Shown here piece after piece: positions 11,736 to 22,339 of a DNA stretch of 64,000 bases (the first letter of the stretch is position 1; each line of letters opens with the position of its first letter). The notes under the pieces were generated by a model. That model saw only the letters and a list, made by a program, of their open reading frames with translations, had not been told where the DNA came from and did no database searches. The DNA lies in contig JAWZYU010000005.1 in NCBI GenBank assembly GCA_038380435.1, forward strand, positions 40,012,001 through 40,076,000, read 5' to 3'. This DNA comes from Ryuthela nishihirai. Taxonomy: Eukaryota; Arthropoda; Arachnida; Araneae; Heptathelidae. The position numbers were made by a program, and so were the translations under genes.

Positions 11736-11924
11736 TAGCTAATACATATAGAAGATTGTGACTGATTGACAGCTGTCTGTCAACTGACAAGCCAACTCAT
11801 TGTAGCTAATACATATAGACGATTGTGACTGATTGACAGCTGTCTGTCAACTGACAAGCCAACTCATTGCAGCTAATAGATATAGACGATTGTGACTGAT
11901 TGACAGCTGTCTGACTGACGACTG
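11724..11924. repeat. 67-bp tandem repeat, three copies, containing a transposon end
   Basis: Units start at 11724, 11791 and 11858 with GCCAACTCATTG. Those 12 bases are the terminal bases of the preceding Tc1 element; the rest of each unit is its right flank. The units differ by only a few bases, so the amplification is younger than the decay of the element. Confidence 0.85.
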
Positions 11925-11989
11925 ACAGGGGATCACAATAATTCTAACTACTGTGCCGAAATAGTAGAGTTCTGAACATTTACACCCTA

Positions 11990-12430
11990 TGAGTAATCCG
12001 GCAGGTAGATCTCAAGAAAAGTTCAAAATCTGACCTCCAACGTGTAATTTAAAGTCAAAAAAAGGTCATGTAGAGGTCAAATTTTGATCTGAAAGTGCTA
12101 CAAACGTTAAAATTCGGTGTCTGGTAGTGATTCGACTTGCAGCTGACAGAAATGTTACGAAATTTCAGATCTAGAGATTCCTTCCAAATCAAATGTTAAA
12201 TTTAGATCTACCAGTACTAGAGCACAATACCCCGAGAGCTAAAAATTGGCTCCTCGGGGTATTGTGGATCTTAGGGATCGGAAATGTTGGAAAATTTTGG
12301 ATGCGATGGATCATTCGAGGTCAAAGGTTAAATATACATCTCCTGGAGTACGATCGTTACAATTGGTGCCCGGGGATATTCTAAGTCATAGATTTCAGAA
12401 ATTATGCCAAATTTTGGGTGTAAGGTCAGG
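11990..12430 (+). repeat. AGGTCA-rich degenerate tandem repeat, array 1
   Basis: About four units of roughly 110-115 bp with the recurring order GGTCAAA..., ATCTACCAGTACTAGAG, TTAAAATTGG, GGGTATT..., GATCT..., AAATTTTGG, GATGCGATGG. Similar units occur at 20940-21130, 21680-22120 and 22760-22892 (minus). A 14-bp perfect inverted repeat, 12223-12236 with 12253-12266, sits inside. Confidence 0.65.
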
Positions 12431-12440
12431 TGTCTGCTTT

Positions 12441-12690
12441 CAGGTGCCTGCGATAACCTCTGCTCAGGATTATCCACCAGCTGATAAACATATCCTGTTA
12501 ATCTATTCACTTGGGGCTGTCAACCCACAAACAAACAGAAAACACAGCGGAAGATTTTCCCTCCATACAAACCCACCAGTGCAGCAAATTCAAGATCCAT
12601 AATCAAGCTCAGAGCCATATTTCAGTCCAGTCCAGTTGGTTTATATGGTCAGCACCAGGACCCTGTGTGGTTGACCACTTCTGAGCAGGA
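12441..12690 (+). repeat. Dispersed repeat family X, copy 3
   Basis: This aligns at about 90% with 1331-1576. The forward frame is open from the VPAITSAQDYPPADKH block through NPQTNRKHSGRFSLH to a stop near 12602, whereas copy 2 carries a stop in the middle. The upstream PVPPPLK block is missing, because the copy joins AGGTCA-type repeat DNA at its left end. Confidence 0.65.
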
Positions 12691-12919
12691 TAATATTTCG
12701 ATAGATTGTAATATTTCGCAAAAATTGCTGTGCAGCAAGAAAACTGGCTAAAATGTTGAAATTAGAATTCAAAGAAATTAGTTATTTTATATTTTGCCTA
12801 TATATTTCACAATTACAGAAAAAAAATGCAATCAAATTATCCACATGAAATCATCTCTTTTACTTCAGGCACAACAGAACAGACTCCATTTCCTCCGCCA
12901 GCTTCCATCGCAGGGTGTA

Positions 12920-13254
12920 TCCATCCACAGAGCTTCATGAACCTCTTTCCATCCACAGAACTTCAAGAACCTCTTTCCATCCACAGAACTTCAAGAACCT
13001 CTTTCCATCCACAGAGCTTCAAGAACCTCTTGTCATCCACAGAGCTTCAAGAACCTCTTGTCATCCATATTTCTTCATGAACCTCTTTCCATCCACAGCG
13101 CTTAATTAACTCCTTCCATCCAGAGAGATTCATTAACCTTTTTCAATCCACAGAGAGTCATTAACCTTTTTCCATCCACATAGAATCATTAAGCTCTTTC
13201 CATTACGAAATAATCATTAACCACTTACCATTCACAGAGCTTCACTAACCTCTT
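12920..13254 (+). repeat. 28-bp minisatellite, 12 copies
   Basis: Consensus TCCATCCACAGAGCTTCA plus AGAACCTCTT. The first five units are nearly identical, while the later ones diverge and one has 27 bp. The unit length is not a multiple of three, so the repetitive ORFs across it are not evidence of a protein. Confidence 0.9.
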
Positions 13255-13435
13255 GTGAGGACTGTGCACAAAGTATGTTCTCTTGATGTCATCGCACAAG
13301 AATTCCACCTTTATAACTTATATTCTCGGCTTGCAAAGATTAGATAGATTAACACTTATTACAAACACCGCAACATGCATAAGGTACACATGATTTTCAT
13401 CAGATGGGGCTACATAAGAATATAATTGACTATAC

Positions 13436-15700
13436 TCTACATTATTTAACAGCATATGGGCTATTTCTTTTAGAAATACCAGGTCATATAGGGTAGATGA
13501 AATTGGATCTGACTATATCTTTGTTAAAAGTGTCTTGCAACTTAAACTTAAAAAGTGTTGTGCTAAGGTTAAAAATTTTACCTTTAATACTGAAACTCTG
13601 AAAGACCCAGTTATAGCTAAAGCTTACCATGATAGATTACTCAGTCATTATGACAGTCATGGTTTGCTTACTATTGAAGTTGAGGAAGAATGGGATCATT
13701 TTAAACAAGCTTTTTTTTGGAAACTAATAGTACTCTTTTAGGAAAAAAGGAGCACAGGAGGCACAATTATTTGAGTGATAAGGCACTTGAGCGTATTTCA
13801 GAAAGAAAGAACTGCAGGAATGTCCTTAATCAATACTCTACTAGTCCTAATAGAAAGCACTACAGATAGCTTAATATGCGTGTAAAGGATACTTTAGGTG
13901 CTGGTAAGAATCTTTGGCTTGATGGCTTGGCTGACAAAGTCAAAGAAGCACAACAGCAGAGAGCTGTACCAGAGAGTTAATGTTTTGTGTGGTAGAAAAT
14001 GGACAGGTATACAGGGATTGAAGGATAAACAAGGTAAGGTTATAGAACGTGAGAATTCTGTCAAGGCTAGGCGAGCTGAGCATTTCAGTGATATTCTAAA
14101 CAATGTGGTTAATTCTACTCCCATTGTTTGTAATGATGATAGATGCATTGGTGGCTTTAATGTTGGCCCTATAACACAATCTGAAGTTATTTTGGCTGTT
14201 TCTAAACTTTAATCCCCAGGGGTAGATGAAATTACTACAGAAATGCTTAGAGCTGGTAATGTTTCGGTTACCACATGGATGACTGAAATTTGAATATCTT
14301 TTATGATAAAGGCATGGCTCCTAAGGATTTTACCAGAGCTATTATTATCCCTATTTTCAAAAAAGGTGATCGCAGTTCTTGTGATGACTATAGGGGTATC
14401 AGCCTACTTTCTGTTCCAGGTAAAGTTCTTTGCTTGATTGTGCTTAATAGAGTTAAGAATCTGGTTGACAGGCAATTGCGTGATGAGCAATGTGGATTCA
14501 GAAGCGGTAGGGGATGTGCAGATCAGATTTGTACACTTAGGCAGATTCTTGAGATGTGTTTAGAGTTTCAGAAGTCTGTGAATACTAGCTTTGTTGATTT
14601 CAAACAGGTTTTTGACTCTGTTGATGCCATAATTTGTGGTTTACTATGAGATCTTAAGGCATATTAGACAAGTTAGTTAACATCTTAAAAGCTAATTATT
14701 ATTAAAAGCTCTTTATAATAACAATATATCGTGTGTGAGAGTTGGTAAGGCTTGCAGTAATTGGTTTAGCATTGCTTCTTGTGTTCGACAAGAGTGCGAT
14801 TTGTCTCCTTCTCTCTTTAGTTTGGTTATTGATTATATTATGCGAAATTCTCTGCAAGAGAAAGATTTTGGCCTTAAATGGTCTGGAGATACTAAAATTT
14901 CTGATTTAGATTATGCTGATGATTTAGCCCTTTTGGCAAATGATGTTGATGAGATGAACTCTTTCATTCGAGCTGTTGATGAAACTGGTAGTAGAGTAGG
15001 TTTGGTTATAAACAGAGAGAAAACTAAAGTGATGAAATTGGTCAGGCAGGCTGTGATTCAGTTAATCTGAATGGTTGCAGTCTTGAGCAGGTGTCACAGT
15101 TTAATTATCGTGGAAGCTATGTAACAGATAGTGGTGATGTGCGGCATGAGATTAACAGACGAATAGGGATTGCTGCCGGTACTTTTAAGAATGTATGAAA
15201 TGTGTTTAGAAATAGGCGTATACACCTAAAAACTATTATTAGATTGTATAATAGTTTGGGTCTTTCTAGAATTATCTATGATAGTGAAACTTGAACCATT
15301 TGTAAACTAGGTAACAGAAAACCTGATGCTTTTGATTCTAGATGTTTACGCTGTATCTTGGGCATTAAGTGGTTCAACTTTGTAAGTAATGATGAGGTTA
15401 GGCAAAGGAATCGGCAACCTCCTTTGAGCAGCATATTGTGCAGAGAGAGACTCTGTTGGTTTGGTCCTGTCTCCCATATGCATATCTATAGAATAGAAAA
15501 TAGGGTTATCAACATTGTGCGTAAAACCTCAGAAAGAGGGGCAGACCTAGGATGCGGTGGGCAGAAAATGTCAAACAGGACCATGTTAGAATTGGGCTAT
15601 AGTGGCCAAGTGCAACATATGTAGTTCGGAACAGACGTGTTTCGACAATTAAATTGCCTAATCTGGTTGGACCTCCGTAGCCCAAGGCTGCTTGAGAATG
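13436..15700 (+). mobile_element. RTE-type LINE, endonuclease end to 3' end (copy D)
   Basis: The most extended copy of the family. In order: SDYIFVK (end of endonuclease) near 13508; linker 13535-13725 ending EEEWDHFKQAF; NLWLDGLADK near 13908; RAEHFSDILNN near 14073; RT blocks KKGDRSSCDDYRGISLL near 14360, DEQCGFRSGRGCADQI near 14482, FVDFKQVFDSVDA near 14592, catalytic YADD at 14912-14923 and GLVINREKTKVMKL near 15000; tail LCWFGPVSHMH near 15452. Stops and single-base shifts lie near 13740, 14210, 14292, 14640 and 15065. The 3' region ends with CCCAAGGCTGCTTGAGAATGG, matching copy B just before its microsatellite. Confidence 0.85.
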
Positions 15701-16149
15701 GTGAACTGAGGACGTTTCACGTACATTAAATAATTTCTAAATAAGATTGATGTTATTTGGATGGTAGAATTTTCATAGTGCGATTAATAAGTAAAGTTCG
15801 TTATTGCGACAACGCCATTTATAACCAAATTTTTTGGTGCTCCCAACTCATAGAATTGTATAATAAATCATTGTCTGAAATGAATTGTTAGAGCATTGAA
15901 CAAACACGATACAAAATACCATTGCTGGTGACCTTTAACCTGCAGAATGAGCGCCTCGCCGAGATGACAAAGGGGCCATTCTTACAGCACAGTTCTTATT
16001 GGTTGAAAAATCATGTACTGTATCCAGTAATAAAAGCGAATATTGTAAATTTTTATTCAGTGAATGATATCACCATTAATGGTTTCGTGTCCGCTGCACA
16101 TATTGGTTGTAATAATTTGCGCAAGTGATAAAGATAGTTTCAGTAATTT
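15701..16149. other. No feature recognised
   Basis: A+T-rich DNA; ORFs of under 70 codons without family signature. Confidence 0.3.
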
Positions 16150-16300
16150 TCGAACTACCCAGTGGAAGGGTGGTTAGTATTTGGCTGCGGACTTTTGATG
16201 ATGAACTGAAGATGGTAGAATTGCCTGCTGTGTCCGCAGTGATGAGGGTTCTAATCCCTGGTAAGGCGTCGTTCTGATGCATGTAAATTATCTTCTGAGA
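16150..16300 (+). repeat. Possible tRNA-derived SINE relic
   Basis: AGGGTGGTTAGTATTTGG resembles an A box and GGGTTCTAATCCC a B box about 95 bases later, followed by GGTAAGGCGTCGTTCTGATGCATGTA, reminiscent of the SINE-B body. The spacing is too long for an intact tRNA. Confidence 0.35.
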
Positions 16301-16628
16301 CCTTCTCACTTTCCGCATCCAACCTCTCTATTTCCAATTACCCTGACAGCTCTTGTAACTCCTCCATGGCATGTGGGACTATTTTTTTTTCATTTTGAAG
16401 CTACTACGCTAAATTCCTAAGGAAAAGATTTATAATACACATCTCTTTATTTTTCTTAAATTCATCACAAGAAATATTTTGCAGTACGTACTAAAAATAC
16501 ACGAAATATTTGTTTTTTTAGTTGTCTGGCCTTCTCTCCTCCAGTCAAGAGTCTCCTGAAGAATCAGAATTTCCTGAAGATATTTTTTCTCCTTACTTGT
16601 TATTAAGATTAATATTTTCTCTCTTCAG

Positions 16629-16846
16629 AGGTGCTCTGCTTGTGGCTAACTGTTATGGGAGCGCGTGACGCACTCTCACCTGTTCTGGCAGAGTGCGCTT
16701 GGATTGATAACACAGTTTCGGTGCGCGATGCAGATGCTCGAAAGAGAAGAAGCCCAGGAGCCCGAGGAAGTGAACCGAGCGAAGAAGAGGCAATTTCGTG
16801 TGAATGCTTTCTTCCTCACAGAAATGGAGCTGTCAGATGCGGTTAG
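16629..16846 (+). CDS. Candidate host exon bounded by splice-like sites
   Basis: A pyrimidine-rich stretch ending TTTTCTCTCTTCAG precedes 16629, and the segment ends at TTAG followed by GTGAGC, a strong donor match. One frame is open from 16650 to the donor; from its first ATG (16728) it reads MQMLEREEAQEPEEVNR then KKRQFRVNAFF, a charged, helix-like peptide. Another frame ends in TAG exactly at the donor. G+C content and CpG are above those of the flanks. No family is recognised. It could be a first coding exon of a host gene or coincidence. Confidence 0.3.
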
Positions 16847-17595
16847 GTGAGCCAGTTCTCTCTCACTGTTCGTAATCAAGTTGGTTTGCTTCCAGATACA
16901 AGGCAAGGGAGCTTGCGATCCTCCACAGCAGACAAGTTCTAAGGCATTTCTCTACCAATTGAACCCTAATTATGAAATATATCGATGACTTCTGTGAAGG
17001 GAAGGATGAAATAAAAGCTATTTCAGACCATTAGTTGGTAGAAATAAATGTAGGAGTTAAACTATGTACTGCAATCAATTCGGATAAATATAGACTGATC
17101 CTTTCAAAAGAGAAAATATTTTGCCATTTTTAAAATTTAGCGCTTTCTAACTGTGGAAATTTAAACTAATCTAATATTTGAAAGCAGCGAAGAATAAACT
17201 AAATTGAGTTGGAAGGAGTCCAAACTGAGAAAAAACTTAAAACCAAAATGTGGTAAATCCCCGTTGTCAATGTCCACCCTTTTATCGCCATCACACTTTA
17301 TCACCCATTTTTCAAATTTGTCATAAATGAAACCATTGGCAATATTCGTTTCATATTCTCTGAATTTATGGCCCTCTAGCGGTGTAAATTCAAAGCATTT
17401 CGAAATTCGGAAAATGAGACTCTTAATATCTAATCAACTCCTATCCAAAAGAATTATTTTATCATCTCAAACAAAAAAAAGACATTTTTATTTTCTAAAA
17501 CAAAAATATTTTTTTTCCTTCTAAAACAAAAAAGTTGAGTGTCTGCAGGCGGACTGATGACAACAAAGTGGCAACTCGTTTTGTTTTAAACGACC
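16847..17595. other. No gene recognised
   Basis: A+T-rich. It contains at 17055-17077 a 23-base string also present inside SINE-B at 17679-17701. Confidence 0.4.
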
Positions 17596-17607
17596 TAAAC
17601 ACATTTA

Positions 17608-17870
17608 GCCGTCCCGTGGCCGAGTGGTTAGCGCGCTTGGCTACTGATGTAAGGGACCTGGGTTCGAGCCCCGGACAGAGTTAAACTATGTACTGCAATC
17701 AGACAATGACCTTGCCTTGTAAGACATGGACGTTCGTGTTGTTTTCTCTGGTCTCTTTTTTTCTGGTCCTGCCATCATCACAGACCTTCTACTCTGGCAT
17801 ATAAACTGACGGGCTCCTGTCAGACCTCTGTGGCAAGCAGCCGCTTGAGGGGGTATTTATTTTTTATATT
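17608..17870 (+). mobile_element. SINE-B, full-length, tRNA-derived, with 12-bp target duplications
   Basis: The head GCCGTCCCGTGGCCGAGTGG, TTAGCGCGC and GGGTTCGAGCCCC gives good A and B boxes of a tRNA with a Leu/Ser-like D arm. The body and tail match 8189-8297 and 41632-42201, ending CTTGAGGGGGTATTT plus an A+T tail. The perfect duplication TAAACACATTTA lies at 17596-17607 and 17871-17882. About 35 bases after the B box (17680-17713) do not match the other copies and consist of two strings copied from nearby DNA. It is not a functional tRNA gene, because the 3' half of the acceptor stem does not pair. Confidence 0.9.
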
Positions 17871-17882
17871 TAAACACATTTA

Positions 17883-18736
17883 TGGCAAAACAATTTGAAA
17901 CGTCCAGCTACCGTAGCTCTGCAGTTCAGTAAGAAGCGTTATATCGTGAGCATATCAGAGATACAATTGCAAACATAATGTCTATCAACGATTTTTCTGT
18001 GAAGCTAAATAGCCGAGAATAGTGGTCTCACTTCACATTCGATAAAATGATGCACAGTAAAATTTCACTCAATGGGCTTCATAAAGAATTCTCCAAGCTG
18101 TTTTCATCTGTTGTGAATTTTTCTACTTCAGAATCAGAAAGGTAATACTAGCAAGTGATACTATTCAAATCCATTTCAGTTAAAAACAATAAATTTCATG
18201 GTTGATAACAGAAAAGAATATTGACAAAGGTCGAATTTAATAAATTAGATTCATTCAAATGCAATATTCTTTCAAAATATCAATTTACACAATCACAAAA
18301 AGAAGAAATAAGTGTCCACCATTAGCAACGGAAAGAGACTGTGAGAATGCGCAGTTAACAAACAAGTAATCAGACAATGACCTATCAATAACTCAAGTGA
18401 TTTGCAAAATTATAAACCTCTGGCTGAATATTTCCAATATGAACTGTCATAATGATTATATTTCGATTTACTTTCGTTTCATTAATTTCATTTGCAAGGT
18501 ATTATTATTTCATATGTCCTTTAAATAAAAAGTTTATTCCTTACACACACATATATATATTCAAATATTGGGGCATATCTATAGTTTTGCATCAATACTA
18601 TTGGAAATATTTGGAATATATTGGAATATATTTGAAAGAATATTGCATACTTGCACCCTTCATGCTCAGAATAATTTAAATTGCGCCCTCAAAGATAAAA
18701 TCGTTGAAGACCTCTGCTCTAGACCATCTAAGGCCC
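17883..18736. other. No gene recognised
   Basis: A+T-rich. It contains at 18368-18383 a 16-base string shared with the interior of SINE-B. Confidence 0.4.
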
Positions 18737-19353
18737 CAGTATATCTCTTGCAATGAATTCCTCATAAAGACTCTACTGTTCCTTTTGCAACGAATTCCTC
18801 ATAAAGGCTACAGTGTTTCCCCTTACAATGAATTCCTCATAAAGACTATAGTGTTTCCCTTGCAATGAATTCCTCATAAAGGCTATAGTGTTTCCCTTGC
18901 AATGAATTCCTCATAAAGGCTACATTGTTCCCTTGCAACGAATTCCTCGTAAAGGCTACACAGTTTCCCTTGCAATGAATTCCTCGTAAAGGCTCCACTG
19001 TTTCTCTTTAAATGAATTCCTCATAAAGGCTCTACTGTTTCCCTTGCAATGAATTTCTCATAAAGGCTCCAGTTTCCCTTTCAATGAATTCCTCATAAAG
19101 GCTCCACTGTTTCCCTTTCATTGAATTCCTCATAAAGGTTCCACTGTTTCCTTGCAATGAATTCCTCACAAAGGCTAGTGTTTCCCTTGCAATTAACTCC
19201 TCTTAAAGGTTACAGTGTTTCTCTTGCAATGAATTCCTCATGAAAATTACAGTGTTCCCCTTGCAACGAATTCTTCACTAAAGCTACATTGTTTCTTTTC
19301 CAATTAATTTCTCATAAAGGCTCCACTGTTTCCCTTGCAATGAATTCCTCATA
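18737..19353 (+). repeat. 37-bp minisatellite, about 16-17 copies
   Basis: The unit joins TTGCAATGAATTCCTCATAA and AGGCTACAGTGTTTCCC. Copies vary by substitutions and 1-3 base gaps. Nearly every unit carries an EcoRI-type GAATTC. The unit length is not a multiple of three and there is no open frame, so it is not protein coding. Confidence 0.9.
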
Positions 19354-19885
19354 AGGGAAATATAGGACCACATTAGAGCAAATAATACAACTTTCTCGAT
19401 TAAAACAATGAGAATAGGACTAATCACATTCCCCCACTAAAACGGACTTAAGCTACAAATGACAGTATGTAGTGCATATACTGTATTACCTTCACAAGCT
19501 GACAGTAGTAATAATCAGAAGACCAAGAATGCGAAAACAGGCGTCAAATATTGATATAATTCTCTACAAAAGTTTACTTCCTACATAGATTAGTGTCCGC
19601 ATTGTAACATTGAGATAATTGTATTTCTCAATAAGGCGAAGACATGCAATTACGAGCCCATAACAAGAACTCCTTGTTCAGTTTTCAATTGTTCTGAAAG
19701 TTGTTCATCATTAATGATAGAAGCGATATTACCTCGAAGTCCTACGTCAATAGTCAACAAGATGTACCTACACCAACTGAGAGAATGTTTCCGGCAGAAT
19801 TCGAATTGTTCACATAAGGAGTGATTGAGTAAAGTCTCGCCCATTGTCGGCACTTAGAGCAAGTCTTTCAGAGTAGCACCGACAG

Positions 19886-20028
19886 CACGTGCAATTAAGG
19901 TTAGTTTCTACACCACGTGTGCCTCTCTCTAATTGCCGGTACCTAATATTAGAACCTTATGTGGTGGTGCTCACGACGGAATAATTACGCACAGACAAAG
20001 GAGTCGCGTTAAGTGGCTTTTCCACGTG
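19886..20028. promoter_or_regulatory. Cluster of three CACGTG E-boxes
   Basis: Perfect CACGTG palindromes stand at 19886-19891, 19914-19919 and 20023-20028; the last two share the longer CCACGTGTGCC. They lie just upstream of a G+C-richer stretch and the ORF at 20119. bHLH factors of the Myc/USF/CLOCK type bind CACGTG. Regulation is inferred only from motif density. Confidence 0.3.
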
Positions 20029-20118
20029 TGCCGGGCAACAATTGGAACTCGTGGCCATTTTCTCGGCAGCTGGGCAAAGGCGAGGGCGGTGTGAGAGACG
20101 ACATAACTTGACGAAGAT

Positions 20119-20413
20119 GGACGCGATTCAATTCCTCCTTCCGTATCTGCATCACCAGAATATCGAGATGAAGGAGAGTGCTGCAGAAGGAAGAGCTTCG
20201 AAAGCGATCAGATGGTGGAAAGGAAAGATATCTGGGAATTTGTCAAAAACAGAGAGAGAAGAAAAATTCGATTTCTGTTCACTGAGGTGGAGAAAATATT
20301 ACTTATTTCTGCATTTTGTTCCAGCACCCTGGTGTCCAAAGAAAAAAGAAATATACAAATTCTGGAAGATCTTAAAAACTCGACAATGGAAGTTACGAAG
20401 GGCTGAGGAATGA
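20119..20413 (+). CDS. Hypothetical ORF, 97 codons
   Basis: The ATG at 20119 has a favourable context (AAGATGG) and opens a frame to 20413: MDAIQFLLPYLHHQN, a basic middle, and a lysine-rich end. An in-frame ATG at about 20047 would add 24 residues. An overlapping +1 frame from 20212 (MVERKDIWEFV...) has equally protein-like composition, so an undetected frameshift or splice is possible. Position behind the E-box cluster is suggestive. No family is recognised. Confidence 0.25.
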
Positions 20414-20479
20414 TTGATCATTTAGGGAATTCTTAGCTCGCAATACATTAATTCAGCACTCAATACTGGAAAAACTGTT

Positions 20480-20690
20480 TGCACTATTTTTATTCATAGG
20501 GTTGAATTTTGGGACCACTATCATTTGGAGTTTATATAAATGAAACAACAGAGGAAACTTTTCACGGTATTTTTTTATGTTTGCTGATGATAATATCCTG
20601 CTCAATGCAGATATGCAAGTAGAATAAGTAATTAAATACGTACAAATGGCTATAATAAAGCAAATTCTTGGTTCCAGAAAAACAAGCTTT
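20480..20690 (+). mobile_element. LINE reverse transcriptase scrap
   Basis: ILGPLSFGVYINE near 20510 followed, after a frameshift, by FADDNILL near 20581 matches the spacing of the SxLGP and FADD motifs of a non-LTR reverse transcriptase. It is too short to assign to a clade. Confidence 0.5.
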
Positions 20691-20717
20691 TTTTCTACGA
20701 AGAAAAACTTTAGACCT

Positions 20718-20800
20718 CTAGACCAGCCCTGCCTGGTCTTGTAGTTAGCGCACCTGACTACAAACCAGAGGGCATGTCGTTGTCTATGTATTTGTATATT
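20718..20800 (+). repeat. tRNA-like SINE head (type C), second copy
   Basis: TAGTTAGCGCACCTGACTAC and AAACCAGAGGGCATGTCGTTG match 8343-8440. Head only; the tail is not identifiable. Confidence 0.5.
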
Positions 20801-20939
20801 GCATGAGAAGCTAGGAGAAGTCCAACAGATAATTCCAATAGATAGAATTCTAGGTTATCTCCTTCCTTCGTGTAGATAAGTAGCTTCCCTTTTTATAAAT
20901 TTAAAAATTTAATATGTGATCATTTAGAGTAGGTATGAA

Positions 20940-21130
20940 TTTAATCATCTCTACATTATACCTAACCATAAATGTTTTGGGTCGTAGATCACTGATATGT
21001 GGAATTTTGGTTACGACGGGTCCTTCGAGGTCAAAGATGAAAATTAGCTATTTATCAAAATGCATGACTCTATTCAATAGTAGAAGTGGTTAATAAAAGT
21101 CAATATTTAGGGAATTGACCAAGATTTTAA
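20940..21130 (+). repeat. AGGTCA-rich repeat, array 2
   Basis: One to two units with GGGTCGTAGATCACT, GGAATTTTGGTTACGA and CTTCGAGGTCAAAGATGA, matching array 3 and the insert at 22760-22892. Confidence 0.65.
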
Positions 21131-21256
21131 GAAGAAATCGATTTGATATATATAGATCATTGGGAGTGGCGGACTGACTGCTGATGGCTGTTAAGGAATC
21201 AAGCTAATTCTAACTATGAAGCAGAAAGGGTAGACATTTGAAAATGTGCACTGAAG

Positions 21257-21636
21257 GATTGGGTTGTTTTACCTCTGAGGGGCACTTTTTTGGCACACAA
21301 TGGGTTAAATAGCCAAGTCACAAGGACTCCGAAGACTCAAAGAAGGTTGGGGGAGGGGACCCGCTGGAATAGCTGTTGGGAGACAGATGGTTCCTCGCGT
21401 CAAGGCCATACAGCAAGTTCTTTAGCTTGTACAGGGTATGGGTTTACACATGAGAACAATGCTTTACATCCCATCCGACGGACGATGGTCTTTCCAAGCC
21501 CATCGATGACTCCTACTAACCTTAGGCAAGCGGGAGTTTTGCGAACATAAATTTCAATGCTGACGCAGCTGGGACTCGAACCTAGGAACTGCACATTACG
21601 AACTTGGCGGCTACCGACTAAGTCATCCCCGTCCCA
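21257..21636 (-). mobile_element. SINE-A, nearly full-length, diverged
   Basis: The reverse complement starts with a tRNA-like head (GACTTAGTCGGTAGCCG, B box GGTTCGAGTCCC), contains the body block CCGTCGGATGGGATG and ends CTCAGAGGTAAAACAACCC. Many substitutions make it an older copy than 26308-26687. Confidence 0.85.
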
Positions 21637-21679
21637 CAAACTGAGCTAACAGGCACTGAGGGGTAATTTGAATCCTAGG

Positions 21680-22120
21680 TCTCAGGAAAAATCCGAAATT
21701 TGGCCTCTGGTGTACCCTTCAAGGGTCAAATGGAGATCAAATATTGATCTACAAGTGTTAGAAATGTTAAAATTGGTGTTTGGGGGTATTTTCAGCTTAT
21801 ATGTCGGAAGCGTCACGAAATTTCGGATTTGGAGGTCTTTGAGGTCAAAGATCAAATAAATCTACCGGTGCTAGAAAGTTCAAAATTGATTCCTGGGGGT
21901 CGTAGATCACTAATATATGGAATTTTGGTTGCGATGGGTTCTTCGAGTTCAAAGGTGGCGGACTGACATAGATCTACTAGTACTAGAGGGTTAAAAATTG
22001 GTGCCTTGGGAATTTTGAGTCGTAGATCTCAGCAATTTTGTCAAATATTGAATGTGATGGGTCCTTAGAGGTCAAAGGTCAAATTTTGATATGCTGGTGC
22101 TGGAGAGCTAAAATTTAGTG
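21680..22120 (+). repeat. AGGTCA-rich repeat, array 3
   Basis: About four degenerate units of about 110 bp. The best-preserved core, AGAGGTCAAAGGTCAAA at 22066-22082, is a perfect direct repeat of AGGTCA spaced by one base (DR1). Other units hold GAGGTCAAAGATCAAAT and GAGTTCAAAGGT. Units also share GATCTACTAGTACTAGAG and TAAAAATTGGTG. Confidence 0.7.
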
Positions 22121-22339
22121 AATAGGACAATTTCTGGCAAGTGGAACTCAGACATGAGAGGACATATCAGATCCGGTGTCAGAGTCAAGATGAAATAGTG
22201 GTCAAAATAAGAGTCTAAAAATCGAGAGGTACTGAAGACACCTTTTACATTTTCCCGGCTCGATTGCGTTTCTTGTACTGCGCCCCCTGCCCCTCTCTTT
22301 AGATTTCTTTTTCTAGATCCAAGTCTGGGTATAAATATA

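Noticed and set aside
12826..13109. Repeat-rich protein across the 28-bp minisatellite
   Set aside because: The unit is not a multiple of three, and the apparent peptide repeats are frame-cycling artefacts.
17608..17680. tRNA gene
   Set aside because: Good A and B boxes but the acceptor stem does not close, and the segment is the head of a SINE with target duplications.
18737..19353. CRISPR array
   Set aside because: Units are contiguous without unique spacers, and the DNA is eukaryotic.
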